Origin: an uncultured Roseibium sp.
Lineage (GTDB): Bacteria > Pseudomonadota > Alphaproteobacteria > Rhizobiales > Stappiaceae
Assembly: GCF_947494555.1 (NCBI RefSeq)
Contig: NZ_CANLVF010000010.1
Span: forward strand, 1 to 64,000
Reading direction: 5' to 3'
DNA length: 64,000 bases
The notes under the pieces were generated by a model. The model was not told the DNA's origin. It searched no databases and saw only the letters and a list, made by a program, of their open reading frames with translations. Below are positions 25,404 through 34,505 of the stretch, one piece after another. The first letter of the stretch is position 1, and the number at the start of each line of letters is the position of its first letter. The translations under genes were made by a program, and so were the position numbers.

Positions 25404-26786
25404 GTGAGACACGTCGCGGTCATAGACATTGGCAAGACAAACGCCAAAGTTGGCGTGGTGGACGCTGTCGAAGGCGTTGAAATTGACATCGCGACGCAGC
25501 CGAATGTCGTCCTCGCGGGCCCACCTTATCCGCACTTCGATCTTGAAAGGCTCTGGAGCTTCGTCGTTGATGCTCTTGCAAAGCACAATGGGAATTACGG
25601 CATCGATGCCATCTCGATAGCGACGCACGGCGCCAGTATCGCGCTACTGGACCGTGAGGGAAATCTGGCTGCGCCAATGCTGGACTATGAATTCGCCGGA
25701 CCTGATGAATTGTCATCAGACTACGAGGCCATTCGTCCGGACTTTCAGGAAACGGGATCGCCCCGTCTTGCACTGGGTCTCAATGCAGGTGCCCAGATCT
25801 ACTGGCAACTTCATCGGGACACTGGCCTGATGGGTCGTATCGCCAGCGTCGTCACCTATCCCCAATACTGGTCCTTCAAGCTGACGGGTATGCGGCACAC
25901 GGAAATGACCTCACTCGGTGCGCATACCGACCTGTGGAATCCGCGGCAGCGCTGCTTCTCATCTCTGGTCCATCGGTTGGGTATCGCGAACAAGATGGCG
26001 CCTGCCCGAATTGCGGCCAAATGCACACATGGTTTGAACTCGGAAATTGCCGCTCTCACGGGTCTGCGGGCGGGTATTCCGGTTGCCAGCGGCATTCACG
26101 ACTCAAATGCATCGCTCTATCCCTATCTTCTCGCGCTGAAAGGGGCGTTTTCAGTCGTATCGACAGGGACATGGGTGATTTCGTTTGCCGTCGGCGGGCA
26201 AAAGAAGGACCTGTCTCCGGAGCGCGACACGTTGCTGAATGTGAACGCATTCGGTGACCCGGTTCCTTCGGCGCGATTCATGGGGGGAAGAGAGTTCGAC
26301 CTGGTGATGGGGGACGGCGTGCGTCAAGCTTCCGAGAAGGATGTGTCCCGTGTCCTGGCCGAGCAGATCCAGCTTTACCCGGCGGTCGACCCACTATCGG
26401 GGCCGTTTCAGGGCGCCAGGGCAGGCTGGAGCGTGGACGAAAGCACGCTGTCTGACGGGGAACGCTTTGCAGCTGCTTCATTTTACCTTGCGCTGGTAAC
26501 GCGACAGTGCCTGGACCTCATCGGCGCTGAAGGGCCCACGATCGTCGAGGGTCCGTTTGCAAGGAACAATCTTTTCATGAAGATGCTTGAGGTCGCGACT
26601 GCACGTGTTGCCGCAGGCTCGAAAGTGTCAACAACCGGTACAGGCCTTGGGGCCGCGTTGCTGGTTTCGAATACATTGAAAAATCCCGTAGAACCGCCAG
26701 ACAAGCCCGCCGATTGCAACGCAGATCCATCGTATCAAGCCTATGCGCGGAGCTGGTGTCACCAGGTTGCCATGAGACAGGCATGA
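25404..26786 (+). CDS. FGGY-family carbohydrate kinase (rhamnulo-/fuculokinase-like)
   Basis: This 460-residue kinase begins with the phosphate motif AVIDIGKTNAKVGVVD. It has a Gly-rich ATP region (STGTWVISFAVGG) in the second half and resembles deoxyhexulose kinases more than xylulokinase. A GTG start at 25404 is used, with a GGA-rich stretch upstream; another GTG four bases earlier is out of frame. It is divergent from the GntR-isomerase-ribokinase operon. With the isomerase it could form an aldose-ketose-phosphate route. Confidence 0.84.
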   Translation: MRHVAVIDIGKTNAKVGVVDAVEGVEIDIATQPNVVLAGPPYPHFDLERLWSFVVDALAKHNGNYGIDAISIATHGASIALLDREGNLAAPMLDYEFAGPDELSSDYEAIRPDFQETGSPRLALGLNAGAQIYWQLHRDTGLMGRIASVVTYPQYWSFKLTGMRHTEMTSLGAHTDLWNPRQRCFSSLVHRLGIANKMAPARIAAKCTHGLNSEIAALTGLRAGIPVASGIHDSNASLYPYLLALKGAFSVVSTGTWVISFAVGGQKKDLSPERDTLLNVNAFGDPVPSARFMGGREFDLVMGDGVRQASEKDVSRVLAEQIQLYPAVDPLSGPFQGARAGWSVDESTLSDGERFAAASFYLALVTRQCLDLIGAEGPTIVEGPFARNNLFMKMLEVATARVAAGSKVSTTGTGLGAALLVSNTLKNPVEPPDKPADCNADPSYQAYARSWCHQVAMRQA

Positions 26787-26860
26787 TGTGAGATTTGTCT
26801 TGTCTTTGACCACTGATTGAAGGTCTCAAGCGCCGATTGATTTGCCCCGACGACAATGAC

Positions 26861-27742
26861 CTAAAGATCCACCGTGCTGCGAATATGATCATTGATTGCG
26901 CCGGCAGTGGTCCACCAAACAAGGTCGCCTGAATTGGCCTGCATATGACGAAGTGCGCGCTCAAGGTGTTTGATCCTGTGTGGATGGCCCATCAGATAAC
27001 CGTGGAGTGCTATTCCCATGACGAGCGGCCGGGTTCTTGCCTCCTCCAACAGTACGTCGAATGCATCGACGATCATGTCCGCAAACTCATACCCTTCGCG
27101 TTTGCGTCCCACGATCTGGGGTATGTCGTTCAGTTCCTGCGGGTAAGGAATTGACAAAATGCGCCCGGAGCGCGTGGTCATCCAGGTCGGCTGGTCGTCG
27201 TGGCACCAGTCCAGAAGATACTGGTATCCGGCCTCCTGCAGAAGGTCCGGCGTGACATGGCTTTGTGATATCCAGGGCCCGAGCCAGCCTTTCGGTATTT
27301 GCCCGCCGTGTGCGGTCAAGACACTGGTTGCCTGTTCTATGAGCGCCCGTTCGCCGTCTTCAGTCAGTGTTCCCTGTCGCTCGGAATTTGTCCTTCCATG
27401 GCCTGCAATTTCGTCTCCTCGTGCGGCGAACGCTTCGGCCAGACCCGGTGCCTCGGTGTAGACCTCTGAGTTGACAAGGGCCGTACATGGCAGTTGAAGC
27501 CTGTCAAACAGGCGGAGCATCCTGGGTGCCCCGACCCTGTTGCCATAGTCCCGCCAGGCATAGTTGAGTATGTCGGGTTGAGGCCCGCCGGGGGCAAGTT
27601 CAGCGCCCAACCCCTCGCCGAAGGAAAACACTTCCAGATTCATGCCGAGATACACCGCAAGGCGTTTCCCGTCAGGCCAAGCGTAGTCAGGCCGATCGTG
27701 TATCTGGCTGAACTCATAACGACCGTGACGAACGATCTTCAT
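26861..27742 (-). CDS. Polysaccharide deacetylase-like (PuuE-type) hydrolase
   Basis: This 293-residue protein has the NodB/polysaccharide deacetylase fold in its PuuE-like form. EIAGHGRTNSE lies in the first half and HGYLMGHPHR near the C-terminus, which supply likely active-site histidines. PuuE-type members act as cofactor-poor allantoinases or on small amides and not on polymers. No signal peptide is visible, so it is probably cytoplasmic. It is divergent from the TRAP importer and probably hydrolyses the imported compound. The substrate is not known. Confidence 0.82.
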   Translation of the reverse strand: MKIVRHGRYEFSQIHDRPDYAWPDGKRLAVYLGMNLEVFSFGEGLGAELAPGGPQPDILNYAWRDYGNRVGAPRMLRLFDRLQLPCTALVNSEVYTEAPGLAEAFAARGDEIAGHGRTNSERQGTLTEDGERALIEQATSVLTAHGGQIPKGWLGPWISQSHVTPDLLQEAGYQYLLDWCHDDQPTWMTTRSGRILSIPYPQELNDIPQIVGRKREGYEFADMIVDAFDVLLEEARTRPLVMGIALHGYLMGHPHRIKHLERALRHMQANSGDLVWWTTAGAINDHIRSTVDL

Positions 27743-27867
27743 CCTGTTGGTCCCTTTGCTCGCGCATTGCTCTGCCTATAGCCCGATCATTCAGCGAGTT
27801 TTTTGCATAAAGAATTAGCAAAAAAGGCTCGGCATCAAAAAATAGGCAAATCGGCTATTGATTTGGA

Positions 27868-27939
27868 TTGCATACAATTTATTTCTTTGCCAGTGCAAAA
27901 ATTCAGAAAATTCTCAAAAAAGCCAGTGATTGTATACGA
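27868..27939. promoter_or_regulatory. Pair of TTGTATACAA-like operator candidates
   Basis: TTGCATACAA (27868-27877) and TTGTATACGA (27930-27939) are both one change from the palindrome TTGTATACAA. Their starts are 62 bp apart, close to six helical turns. They sit between the divergent deacetylase and dctP genes, the second ending 14 bp before the dctP start. GntR/FCD regulators bind this kind of sequence, and such a regulator is encoded downstream at 31188-31823. Confidence 0.55.
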
Positions 27940-27953
27940 TCAGGAGACAGATC

Positions 27954-29036
27954 ATGGATAGACGTTCGTTTCTCACGACAGCCGGTGTCGCCAGTGCAGC
28001 CACGCTTGCTGCTCCCGCCGTCGCGCGGGCCAGTACAATTGAATGGAAGATGACGACGGCCTTTCCCGCAGGACAGCCGTTCTATTCGACGGGCCCGGGC
28101 TCGCTTTCCGACTTTGCCGATCGCGTCCGCGCCATGTCCGGCGGCCGGCTCGATATCCAGGTATATAACGGCGGTGAACTGGTGCCGGCCTTTGAAGGGT
28201 TCGACGCCGTACGCCAGGGCATCGTGCAGATGAATGGCTGGGTCAGCTATTTCGGAGCCGGCAAGGTGCCAGCCGCCCAGTTCTTCGGTGCCGTTCCCTT
28301 CGGAATGTCCACACAGGGCAAGAACGCCTGGTTCTATATCGGTGACGGCATCAAGCTCTGGAATGAGGTCTATGAACCCCTGGGTCTGGTGGCGATGCCG
28401 ATCGGCGCGACCGGGGTACAGATGACCGGTTGGTTCAACAAGGAAATCAACTCGATTGACGACATGAAGGGTTTGCGTTTGCGCATTCCGGGTCTCGCCG
28501 GCAAGGCCTACTCACGCATTGGTGTCGACGTGAAAGTTCTGCCCGGCGGTGAGATCTTCCCGGCCTTGGAACGCGGTGTGATCGACGCTGCCGAGTGGGT
28601 TGGCCCGGCGCAGGACAAGATCCTGGGCCTGAACAAGGCTGCAAAATACTACTACACGACCGGCTGGCACGAGCCGACCACTGTTACCGAACTTACGATC
28701 AACAAAGCGGCCTGGGACACGCTTGATGGGGAATTGCAGGCGATTGTCACCAATGCAGCCGCGGCCTGTAACGTGATCTCGCACAGCTGGGGCGAAGCCA
28801 ACAATGCTGCAGCCCTCAAGGAGTTCGCCGCATCCGGAACGGAACTGCGTACGCTCCCGACCGAGGTCGTTGAATCGCTCCGCGTCGAAATGGATGCCGT
28901 TTACGAAGAGATGGGCGCAGCCGATCCGCTCTTCAAAAAGGTCATGGACAACTACTTCGCCTTCAAGGCGGAGCACGATGTCTGGGCCGATGGTTCAGAG
29001 AAGGTCTGGCACTCTGAATTGCGCACGGCGTCTTAA
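27954..29036 (+). CDS. dctP: TRAP transporter substrate-binding protein (DctP type)
   Basis: This 360-residue periplasmic protein captures an organic acid or related anion for the TRAP importer. It starts with the twin-arginine signal MDRRSFLTTAG, a hydrophobic run and an ARA cleavage site. The start at 27954 follows AGGAGA at good spacing; a TTG eight codons earlier is rejected. Conserved DctP-like regions include MKGLRLRIPG with the carboxylate-binding arginine, and the GVIDAAEW block. It resembles the subgroup binding oxo- or hydroxyacids. Confidence 0.9.
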   Translation: MDRRSFLTTAGVASAATLAAPAVARASTIEWKMTTAFPAGQPFYSTGPGSLSDFADRVRAMSGGRLDIQVYNGGELVPAFEGFDAVRQGIVQMNGWVSYFGAGKVPAAQFFGAVPFGMSTQGKNAWFYIGDGIKLWNEVYEPLGLVAMPIGATGVQMTGWFNKEINSIDDMKGLRLRIPGLAGKAYSRIGVDVKVLPGGEIFPALERGVIDAAEWVGPAQDKILGLNKAAKYYYTTGWHEPTTVTELTINKAAWDTLDGELQAIVTNAAAACNVISHSWGEANNAAALKEFAASGTELRTLPTEVVESLRVEMDAVYEEMGAADPLFKKVMDNYFAFKAEHDVWADGSEKVWHSELRTAS

Positions 29037-29057
29037 GCACCTTTGAGCAAGCAATCT

Positions 29058-29084
29058 GATCCAGCCGCGGTGCGCGGCTGGATC
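29058..29084 (+). promoter_or_regulatory. Intercistronic stem-loop between dctP and dctQ
   Basis: GATCCAGCCGCG (29058-29069) pairs perfectly with CGCGGCTGGATC (29073-29084) around a GTG loop. A pyrimidine-rich stretch follows, not a T run. Its place, 21 bp after dctP, suggests differential expression of the binding protein over the membrane subunits. Confidence 0.75.
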
Positions 29085-29110
29085 CTCCTCCTCTCAAGAC
29101 AAGTATCCCG

Positions 29111-29617
29111 ATGACATTCGTCCTCAAGTTTGCCGATCTCATCGACGGCATGACGCGCATTATCTCGCGTATCGCATCCGCTTTGTTGCTGTTCATGGTT
29201 GGCCTGGTGTTTTTTAACGTGGCCGGGCGATATGTGTTCGGCAACGCTTCCGTCTGGATGCAGGAACTGGAATGGCATCTCCTGGTGCCGATCGCGCTTC
29301 TCGGCATTATCGTGCTGATGCTTGAGAACGGCCACGTCCGCGTCGACATGGTTTACGACAAGCTCGGTTCGCGAGCCCGTCGCTGGATCGATCTGGTGTC
29401 CATGCTGCTCGGTGCTGCGATCTCCCTGCTCTTCATCAAATACTCATTGGGCTTCGTCGACAGCTCATTCTCGCTTCTGGAAGGGTCGCCTGATCCGGGT
29501 GGCTTGCCAGGCCGGTGGCTGCTCAAGGGCTTCATTCCGTTTGCGTTTGCACTGCTTGCACTCCAATGCCTTGCGAATGCCGTCCGTCATGCCGCTGCAT
29601 TGAGGAGTGGTGCCTGA
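29111..29617 (+). CDS. dctQ: TRAP transporter small permease (DctQ)
   Basis: This 168-residue inner-membrane protein has four hydrophobic helices and matches the small TRAP subunit in length. FNVAGRYVFG in helix one and WMQELEWHLL are typical of DctQ. It forms the membrane complex with the large subunit DctM. Its TGA overlaps the dctM ATG as TGATG, so the two are translationally coupled. Confidence 0.9.
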   Translation: MTFVLKFADLIDGMTRIISRIASALLLFMVGLVFFNVAGRYVFGNASVWMQELEWHLLVPIALLGIIVLMLENGHVRVDMVYDKLGSRARRWIDLVSMLLGAAISLLFIKYSLGFVDSSFSLLEGSPDPGGLPGRWLLKGFIPFAFALLALQCLANAVRHAAALRSGA

Positions 29618-30942
29618 TGCCCATGATGGAACTATTGGCAATCGGCCTTATCCTCGGCTTCATGCTCCTGCTTCTGGCAGGTATCCCGGTCGGCATCGGA
29701 ATCGCGGTGGCAGGTTTTGTCTTCGGCTGGATGGGGTTCGGCGACTTTCTGTTCAACCTGACCCCATCCCGGATTTACGGGGTCGTGACCAAATACGAAT
29801 TCATTGCCATCCCGCTGTTTGTCTTCATGGGCGTGATGCTCGAAAAATCGCGCGTTGCCGAAGACATGCTGGAAGTTGTTGGCCGTCTCTCGGGCCGCCT
29901 TAACGGCGGGATGGCGATCGCGCTCATCATCGTCGGTGTGCTGATGGGGGCTTCCACCGGCATCGTCGGCGCAACCGTTGCGACGCTCACCATGTTGACA
30001 CTGCCGGTGTTGCTCAGGCGCGGTTACGATGGCGGCCTTGCATCAGGTGCCATTTGCGCGTCGGGCACACTTGGCCAGATCATTCCGCCATCGCTGGTGC
30101 TCATTTTGCTGGCCGACATCATGGGAGAAAGCGTGGGCACCCTGTTCGCCGCCGCAATGATGCCCGGACTGATGCTGGCGGGTCTCTACGTCGCTTTCAT
30201 TCTGATCTACGGAAAATTGCGCCCCGACCTGATGCCGGCCCTGCCGGCTGAGGAGCGATCCGACCTGACCGGTTGGCCGCTTTTCATCAAGGCAGTGCAG
30301 TCGCTTGCTCCACCGCTGGTTCTTGTTGGCGGTGTTCTGGGATCAATCATTGGCGGGATTGCCGCGCCAACCGAAGCTGCCAGTGTAGGGGCCGTTTTCG
30401 CCATCCTGATCGCCGCTCTCTACGGCCGTCTGCGCCTTTCCATGATTTGGGATGCAGCGCAAGGCACCCTGCGGATCTCGGCGATGATCTTTTTCATCCT
30501 TGTCGCGGCACAGGTTTTTGCCATAGCCTTTCGGGGCCTGGACGGCGAAGATCTCGTCAAGGACATGCTCTACATCCTGCCGGGAGGAGAGATCGGAGCC
30601 CTTTTGTTCCTGATGGTTCTGCTGTTCGTTCTCGGCTTTTTCCTCGAATGGATCGAAATCAGCTATATCGCTCTGCCGCTCTTGTTGCCTTTCTTCGTGG
30701 AACAAGGCACGGACATGATCTGGCTGGCGGCCCTGATCGCGCTGAACCTGCAAACGTCCTTCCTGACGCCGCCCTTCGGGTGGGCTCTCTTCTTTCTGAA
30801 AGGCGCGGCGCCTCCGGGTGTCACCACGACCATGATCTATCGTGGTGTGCTTCCTTTCATAGCCATTCAGGCTGTTGCCCTAGCGCTTTTGTTTGGCTTT
30901 CCTTCAATCGCCACCTGGCTGCCGCAGGCAATCGGCTGGTAA
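29617..30942 (+). CDS. dctM: TRAP transporter large permease (DctM)
   Basis: This 441-residue protein with about twelve hydrophobic helices is the ion-coupled transport subunit of the TRAP system. It has the conserved GASTGIVGATVATLTML and SGTLGQIIPPSLVLILL segments and the C-terminal FLTPPFGWALFFLKG. The start at 29617 overlaps the dctQ stop and has GGAG upstream. A longer open frame into dctQ is rejected. Confidence 0.92.
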   Translation: MPMMELLAIGLILGFMLLLLAGIPVGIGIAVAGFVFGWMGFGDFLFNLTPSRIYGVVTKYEFIAIPLFVFMGVMLEKSRVAEDMLEVVGRLSGRLNGGMAIALIIVGVLMGASTGIVGATVATLTMLTLPVLLRRGYDGGLASGAICASGTLGQIIPPSLVLILLADIMGESVGTLFAAAMMPGLMLAGLYVAFILIYGKLRPDLMPALPAEERSDLTGWPLFIKAVQSLAPPLVLVGGVLGSIIGGIAAPTEAASVGAVFAILIAALYGRLRLSMIWDAAQGTLRISAMIFFILVAAQVFAIAFRGLDGEDLVKDMLYILPGGEIGALLFLMVLLFVLGFFLEWIEISYIALPLLLPFFVEQGTDMIWLAALIALNLQTSFLTPPFGWALFFLKGAAPPGVTTTMIYRGVLPFIAIQAVALALLFGFPSIATWLPQAIGW

Positions 30943-31187
30943 CGCTGGATCTTGCCGCAAATCTCTGTTGCAAGCTGCATTGTTTGCTTTTCCTGTTCCT
31001 GCGGCATCCGCGACAGCTACGCCATGTCGTCAGCGCGAGGCGGCATGGGGTGTTGAAGATGGTATGAAAACCGGCAATCGGAAGACCGGAGATGATTCGT
31101 TGTGGTATTCATTCAGGTACTTGGACCGATTGGCGCAATATACCGAGGGCACAGCGACAGAGGTGTAAAACAAGGGGTGGCCACGCA

Positions 31188-31823
31188 TTGAAAGGTGTAC
31201 ACAGCGCGATGATCTCCGAAGCGCTGGAGGACGAGATCGTTCGGGGGAGTCTGGCACCCGGTACGCGGTTGAGCGAGGCCGCGATCGCAGAGCGATTTGG
31301 TGTATCGCGAACCCCCGTCCGGGAAGCCTTGCAAACCATTGTGTCCCGCTCACTGGCGGAACGCTCGCCCTATAAGGGCGTTATCGTGCGCAGCTTTGAC
31401 GCTGCGCGCCTTGGGTCGATGTTCGAGGCCATGGCGGAGATGGAGGCCACATGCGGCGGCCTGGCGGCCCAAAGGATCTCGCAGGACGATCTCAGCCGCC
31501 TGCAAGCCATGCACGGCCGCATGACTGAGTTTGCAGGCAACAAGGCTTTTCGGGAATACGAGGCGATGAACCTCGATTTTCACTCGCTCATCTATGAGGC
31601 GAGCGGAAATGTCGATCTGGCAGAGATGGCGTCCGAGTTGCGGCTGAAGCTGGCGCCTTACAGGAAATCGCAACTCTTCCAGATCGATCGGCTCAGAGCT
31701 TCGAACCATGAACATGAGCTGATCGTTCGGCTACTTGGTGCCGAAAACAAGCCAGGCGTGGAAGAAGCGCTCCGCGCGCATTTGAACGGCGCCCGCCGCG
31801 CTGCGTTGAAAGTGCGTGAGTAA
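31188..31823 (+). CDS. GntR-family (FCD domain) regulator
   Basis: This regulator of about 211 residues has a GntR winged helix (AIAERFGVSRTPVREAL near residues 27-43) and a helical FCD domain with likely metal ligands in NLDFHS and the NHEHE region. The start is uncertain. A TTG at 31188 follows AGGGG and restores the first helix, while ATG at 31209 would shorten it. It lies 245 bp behind dctM on the same strand and probably controls the TRAP operon through the TTGTATACAA-like sites. The 30943-31187 gap shows no other feature. Confidence 0.82.
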   Translation: MKGVHSAMISEALEDEIVRGSLAPGTRLSEAAIAERFGVSRTPVREALQTIVSRSLAERSPYKGVIVRSFDAARLGSMFEAMAEMEATCGGLAAQRISQDDLSRLQAMHGRMTEFAGNKAFREYEAMNLDFHSLIYEASGNVDLAEMASELRLKLAPYRKSQLFQIDRLRASNHEHELIVRLLGAENKPGVEEALRAHLNGARRAALKVRE

Positions 31824-31931
31824 CGGTGTTCGCGTTTCTCGCGCGTGAACTGAAACCAGGACCAACGATCATGGGCTGGAGTTCCGCCTTTCATCGATCA
31901 TTTGCGAGTTGGATGGAAGCGCGTGCCGATA

Positions 31932-32219
31932 TCAGGCGCCTTCGACAATCAGAAAATCCGCGTTGGCATTTGCCATCCTGATTTGCCTTGCTGCCTGATA
32001 CTCCGGTGATTGGTAGCAAGCTTTCGCGGTGTCGAAATCCTTGAATTCGACAACGACATTTCGCTCCCGCGGGTTGCCTTCCGGCGCTTCGAACTGACCG
32101 CCCCGCACCAGAAACCGGGCATCGAACTTTTCAAAAGCCGGTTTGGCCGCTGCAAGATAGGAAGGATAGTTTTCAGCGTTTCTTACCGAAACCCGGACGA
32201 TCCAATAACCTTTGGACAT
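31932..32219 (-). CDS. DUF1330-family protein
   Basis: This 95-residue protein is a small dimeric alpha-beta barrel of the DUF1330 family, recognised by KGYWIVRVSV at the start, the FLVRGGQ turn and the RNVVVEF strand. Biochemical roles of the family are unknown. The start at 32219 follows AGGAGA at six bases; the longer frame runs into the promoter region. It is divergent from a LysR regulator that may control it. Confidence 0.85.
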   Translation of the reverse strand: MSKGYWIVRVSVRNAENYPSYLAAAKPAFEKFDARFLVRGGQFEAPEGNPRERNVVVEFKDFDTAKACYQSPEYQAARQIRMANANADFLIVEGA

Positions 32220-32345
32220 TTCTTGTCTCCTGAATTTTTCGCTCTTTGGGCATCGCCTTGTGAAATTGCCGGGTTTGGAATAAGGCTTTTTTCTCTGTTT
32301 AAAAAATGAATAATTGAGAACAAATTGATCTCTGAGAGAGATGTA

Positions 32346-33206
32346 ATGGACCTGAGTGATCTTAGAATTTTCGTAGCGGTCGTCCGGGAAGGCGGTGTCA
32401 CGAGAGCTGCAGAGAAACTCCATCGGGTACAGTCCAATGTCACCACCAGGATCCGGCAACTGGAAGACAGACTGAACACGAAGCTGTTCGACCGTCAGGG
32501 GAAGCGCCTGATCTTGACGGCAGCAGGGCGAACGCTGCTGGACTATGCGGACAAGCTGCTTTTATTGGCGCGGGAAGCGGAAGATGCCGTGCAGGGTGAC
32601 AAACCCAGCGGCCTCTTCCGGTTGGGATCGATGGAAAGCACTGCCGCCGTGCGGCTTCCGGAACCCCTTTCCGTTTACGCACGTACATTTCCGGACGTCG
32701 TGCTGGAACTCAAGACGGGGAACCCGACACAACTTGCCAATGCGCTGCTCGCAGGTGAGATTGACGCCGCCCTTGTTGCCGAACCGGTCGCCGAAGCCAG
32801 ATTCGACTGGATTGTCGCGTTTGAAGAAGAGCCGGTGATCGTGACGTCGAAGGATCATCCTCCCGTCGATCAAACTGCCGATGTTCCCCGGACGATGATC
32901 GTGTTTGAAAACGGCTGTCCGCACCGGCGCAGACTTGAAGAGTGGTATGCGCTGCGGAAGGACATGCCGGAGCGCACGATCGAGCTCGGTTCCTATCATG
33001 CGATGCTCGGCTGCGTTTTGACCGGCATGGGTGCGGCGCTTGTGCCGAAAAGTGTCATTTCAACATTTCCGGAAAGCGCACGCCTGCGCGTCAACAGACT
33101 GCCCGCAGGGCAAAACAAGCTCCGGACTTTGCTGATCTGGCCAAAGAGCATCCAATCGCGCAAAGTCGATGGATTGCGGCGTGTGCTGCAAGGCGATGTC
33201 AGCTAA
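32346..33206 (+). CDS. LysR-family transcriptional regulator
   Basis: This 286-residue regulator has an N-terminal winged helix (residues 1-60, MDLSDLRIFVAVV, AAEKLHRVQSNVTTRIRQLE) and a periplasmic-binding-like effector domain. The start at 32346 is supported by a purine-rich GAGAGAGA upstream. It is divergent from the DUF1330 gene and convergent with the 2-hydroxyacid dehydrogenase gene of the tricarboxylate cluster. Its target could be either; no clear T-N11-A box stands out in the 126-bp gap. Confidence 0.88.
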   Translation: MDLSDLRIFVAVVREGGVTRAAEKLHRVQSNVTTRIRQLEDRLNTKLFDRQGKRLILTAAGRTLLDYADKLLLLAREAEDAVQGDKPSGLFRLGSMESTAAVRLPEPLSVYARTFPDVVLELKTGNPTQLANALLAGEIDAALVAEPVAEARFDWIVAFEEEPVIVTSKDHPPVDQTADVPRTMIVFENGCPHRRRLEEWYALRKDMPERTIELGSYHAMLGCVLTGMGAALVPKSVISTFPESARLRVNRLPAGQNKLRTLLIWPKSIQSRKVDGLRRVLQGDVS

Positions 33207-33265
33207 AAGAGCGCCCGCCTGTCCGATAGGAAAGACCCGGGGACGCCTGCCTGCTTCGTGCGATG

Positions 33266-34246
33266 TTATCCGGTGCTCCCGCTCCAAACCTCCGGGTTGA
33301 TCATGTGGATGGGGTCGCCCGCGGCATAGGCATTTACCTGATCGAAGATGTCTGAAAACTGAAGGTCGAATTCGTCCTCGGTGACGTAGCCGATATGCGG
33401 CGTTGGCAAGACATTCGGATGGGTCAGAAGCGGGTGGCTGGTGTCCGTCAAAGGTTCGGTGTCGTAGACGTCGACCGCAGCAAAGATGCGGCCCCGTTCG
33501 ATTTCGCTCTCCAGGACACCTGGTGCAATCAGACCCGAGCGGGACGTGTTGACCAGAAGGGCACGGGGCTGCATGGCTGCAAGGTCTTCGGCCGTGATGA
33601 TGCCTTTCGTATCCGGTTTCAGCCGGACGTGAAGGCTGACGATGTCGGAAGTTGCAAAAAACGCCTCGCGGCTCGCGGCCAAACGGACGCCGTCGGCTTT
33701 GGCGCGTTCACGTCCTGCTTCCGACGACCACCACTGGACCTTCATGCCGATTGCTTCGGCATAGCCGGCAACGGCTTTCGCGATCCGGCCATAACCGTAA
33801 AGCCCGAGCGTGCGCCCGCGCAGCGTTCTTCCAACGCCCATCTGCCAGTCGCCCCGCCGGATGGCGGCAACCTGTTCCGGAACCTGCCGGTAGCTCGCCA
33901 ACATCAGCGTCAATGTCAGTTCAGCGGCCGCGTAGCTGGGTGTGCCTGCGTGCATGTTTGAACATAGCAGCACGCTGTTTTTGGAACACGCATCGACATC
34001 GATGTGCGGATAGACGCTTCTCTGGGAGATCAGTTTCAAACCGGGGAGCCGGTCGAGCAAGTCAGCCGTGATTTTCGTGCGCTCGCGGAACAGGACCATC
34101 GCTTCCGCCACTTCGAGACGTGATGCCAGAATGGCCGGGTCTTCCACATGGTCCGTCCAGACAGTGACATCGTGTTGTTCAAGTTTGGCAAAACACGGCA
34201 GCGTCCGCAGCGTGTCGAACCAGTCATCGAGGATGTGAACTTTCAT
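33266..34246 (-). CDS. D-2-hydroxyacid dehydrogenase family protein
   Basis: This 326-residue NAD(P)-dependent oxidoreductase has the nucleotide motif GLYGYGRIAKAVAG, the catalytic Arg in LVNTSRSGLI, the Glu region YDTEPL and the catalytic His in PTPHIGYVT. It resembles D-3-phosphoglycerate/2-hydroxyacid dehydrogenases, which interconvert 2-hydroxy and 2-oxo acids. It is the last gene of the minus-strand tct cluster, and its ATG overlaps the stop of the 81-residue protein gene (ATGA). It probably handles an oxoacid or hydroxyacid made in the pathway. Confidence 0.88.
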   Translation of the reverse strand: MKVHILDDWFDTLRTLPCFAKLEQHDVTVWTDHVEDPAILASRLEVAEAMVLFRERTKITADLLDRLPGLKLISQRSVYPHIDVDACSKNSVLLCSNMHAGTPSYAAAELTLTLMLASYRQVPEQVAAIRRGDWQMGVGRTLRGRTLGLYGYGRIAKAVAGYAEAIGMKVQWWSSEAGRERAKADGVRLAASREAFFATSDIVSLHVRLKPDTKGIITAEDLAAMQPRALLVNTSRSGLIAPGVLESEIERGRIFAAVDVYDTEPLTDTSHPLLTHPNVLPTPHIGYVTEDEFDLQFSDIFDQVNAYAAGDPIHMINPEVWSGSTG

Positions 34247-34488
34247 CTGCTCTCCACACCGCTGCCTTCCACGAGCGTGCGCGGGGTAGGTACAAAAGCA
34301 TCGCTGTTCAAGGCGGTCAGCGCTCTGGTGATCTGGGCGCGCTTAGAAAGAAGGTGATTATATTGCGCATCGCACCCGGAGACCGGTGTCGGATAGTCCC
34401 GGATTTCATCCGAGATCATTTGCCTTGCGGCTTCCAGCGCCTGCGTGGCGGCATCTATGTTGTCCTGAAAATGCATCAATTGCTCCAT
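34243..34488 (-). CDS. Small protein of unknown function (81 residues)
   Basis: I do not recognise this 81-residue protein. It is predicted largely helical (DAATQALEAARQMISDEI, then a helical stretch around KRAQITRALTAL). It has one Cys and no signal peptide or membrane segment. It overlaps the dehydrogenase gene by 4 bp and starts 18 bp after the PrpF-type gene, so it is embedded in the operon and likely translated. A helper or assembly role for a neighbouring enzyme is possible but unproven. Confidence 0.7.
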   Translation of the reverse strand: MEQLMHFQDNIDAATQALEAARQMISDEIRDYPTPVSGCDAQYNHLLSKRAQITRALTALNSDAFVPTPRTLVEGSGVESR

Positions 34489-34505
34489 TTCCGGCGGTTC
34501 GGGTC

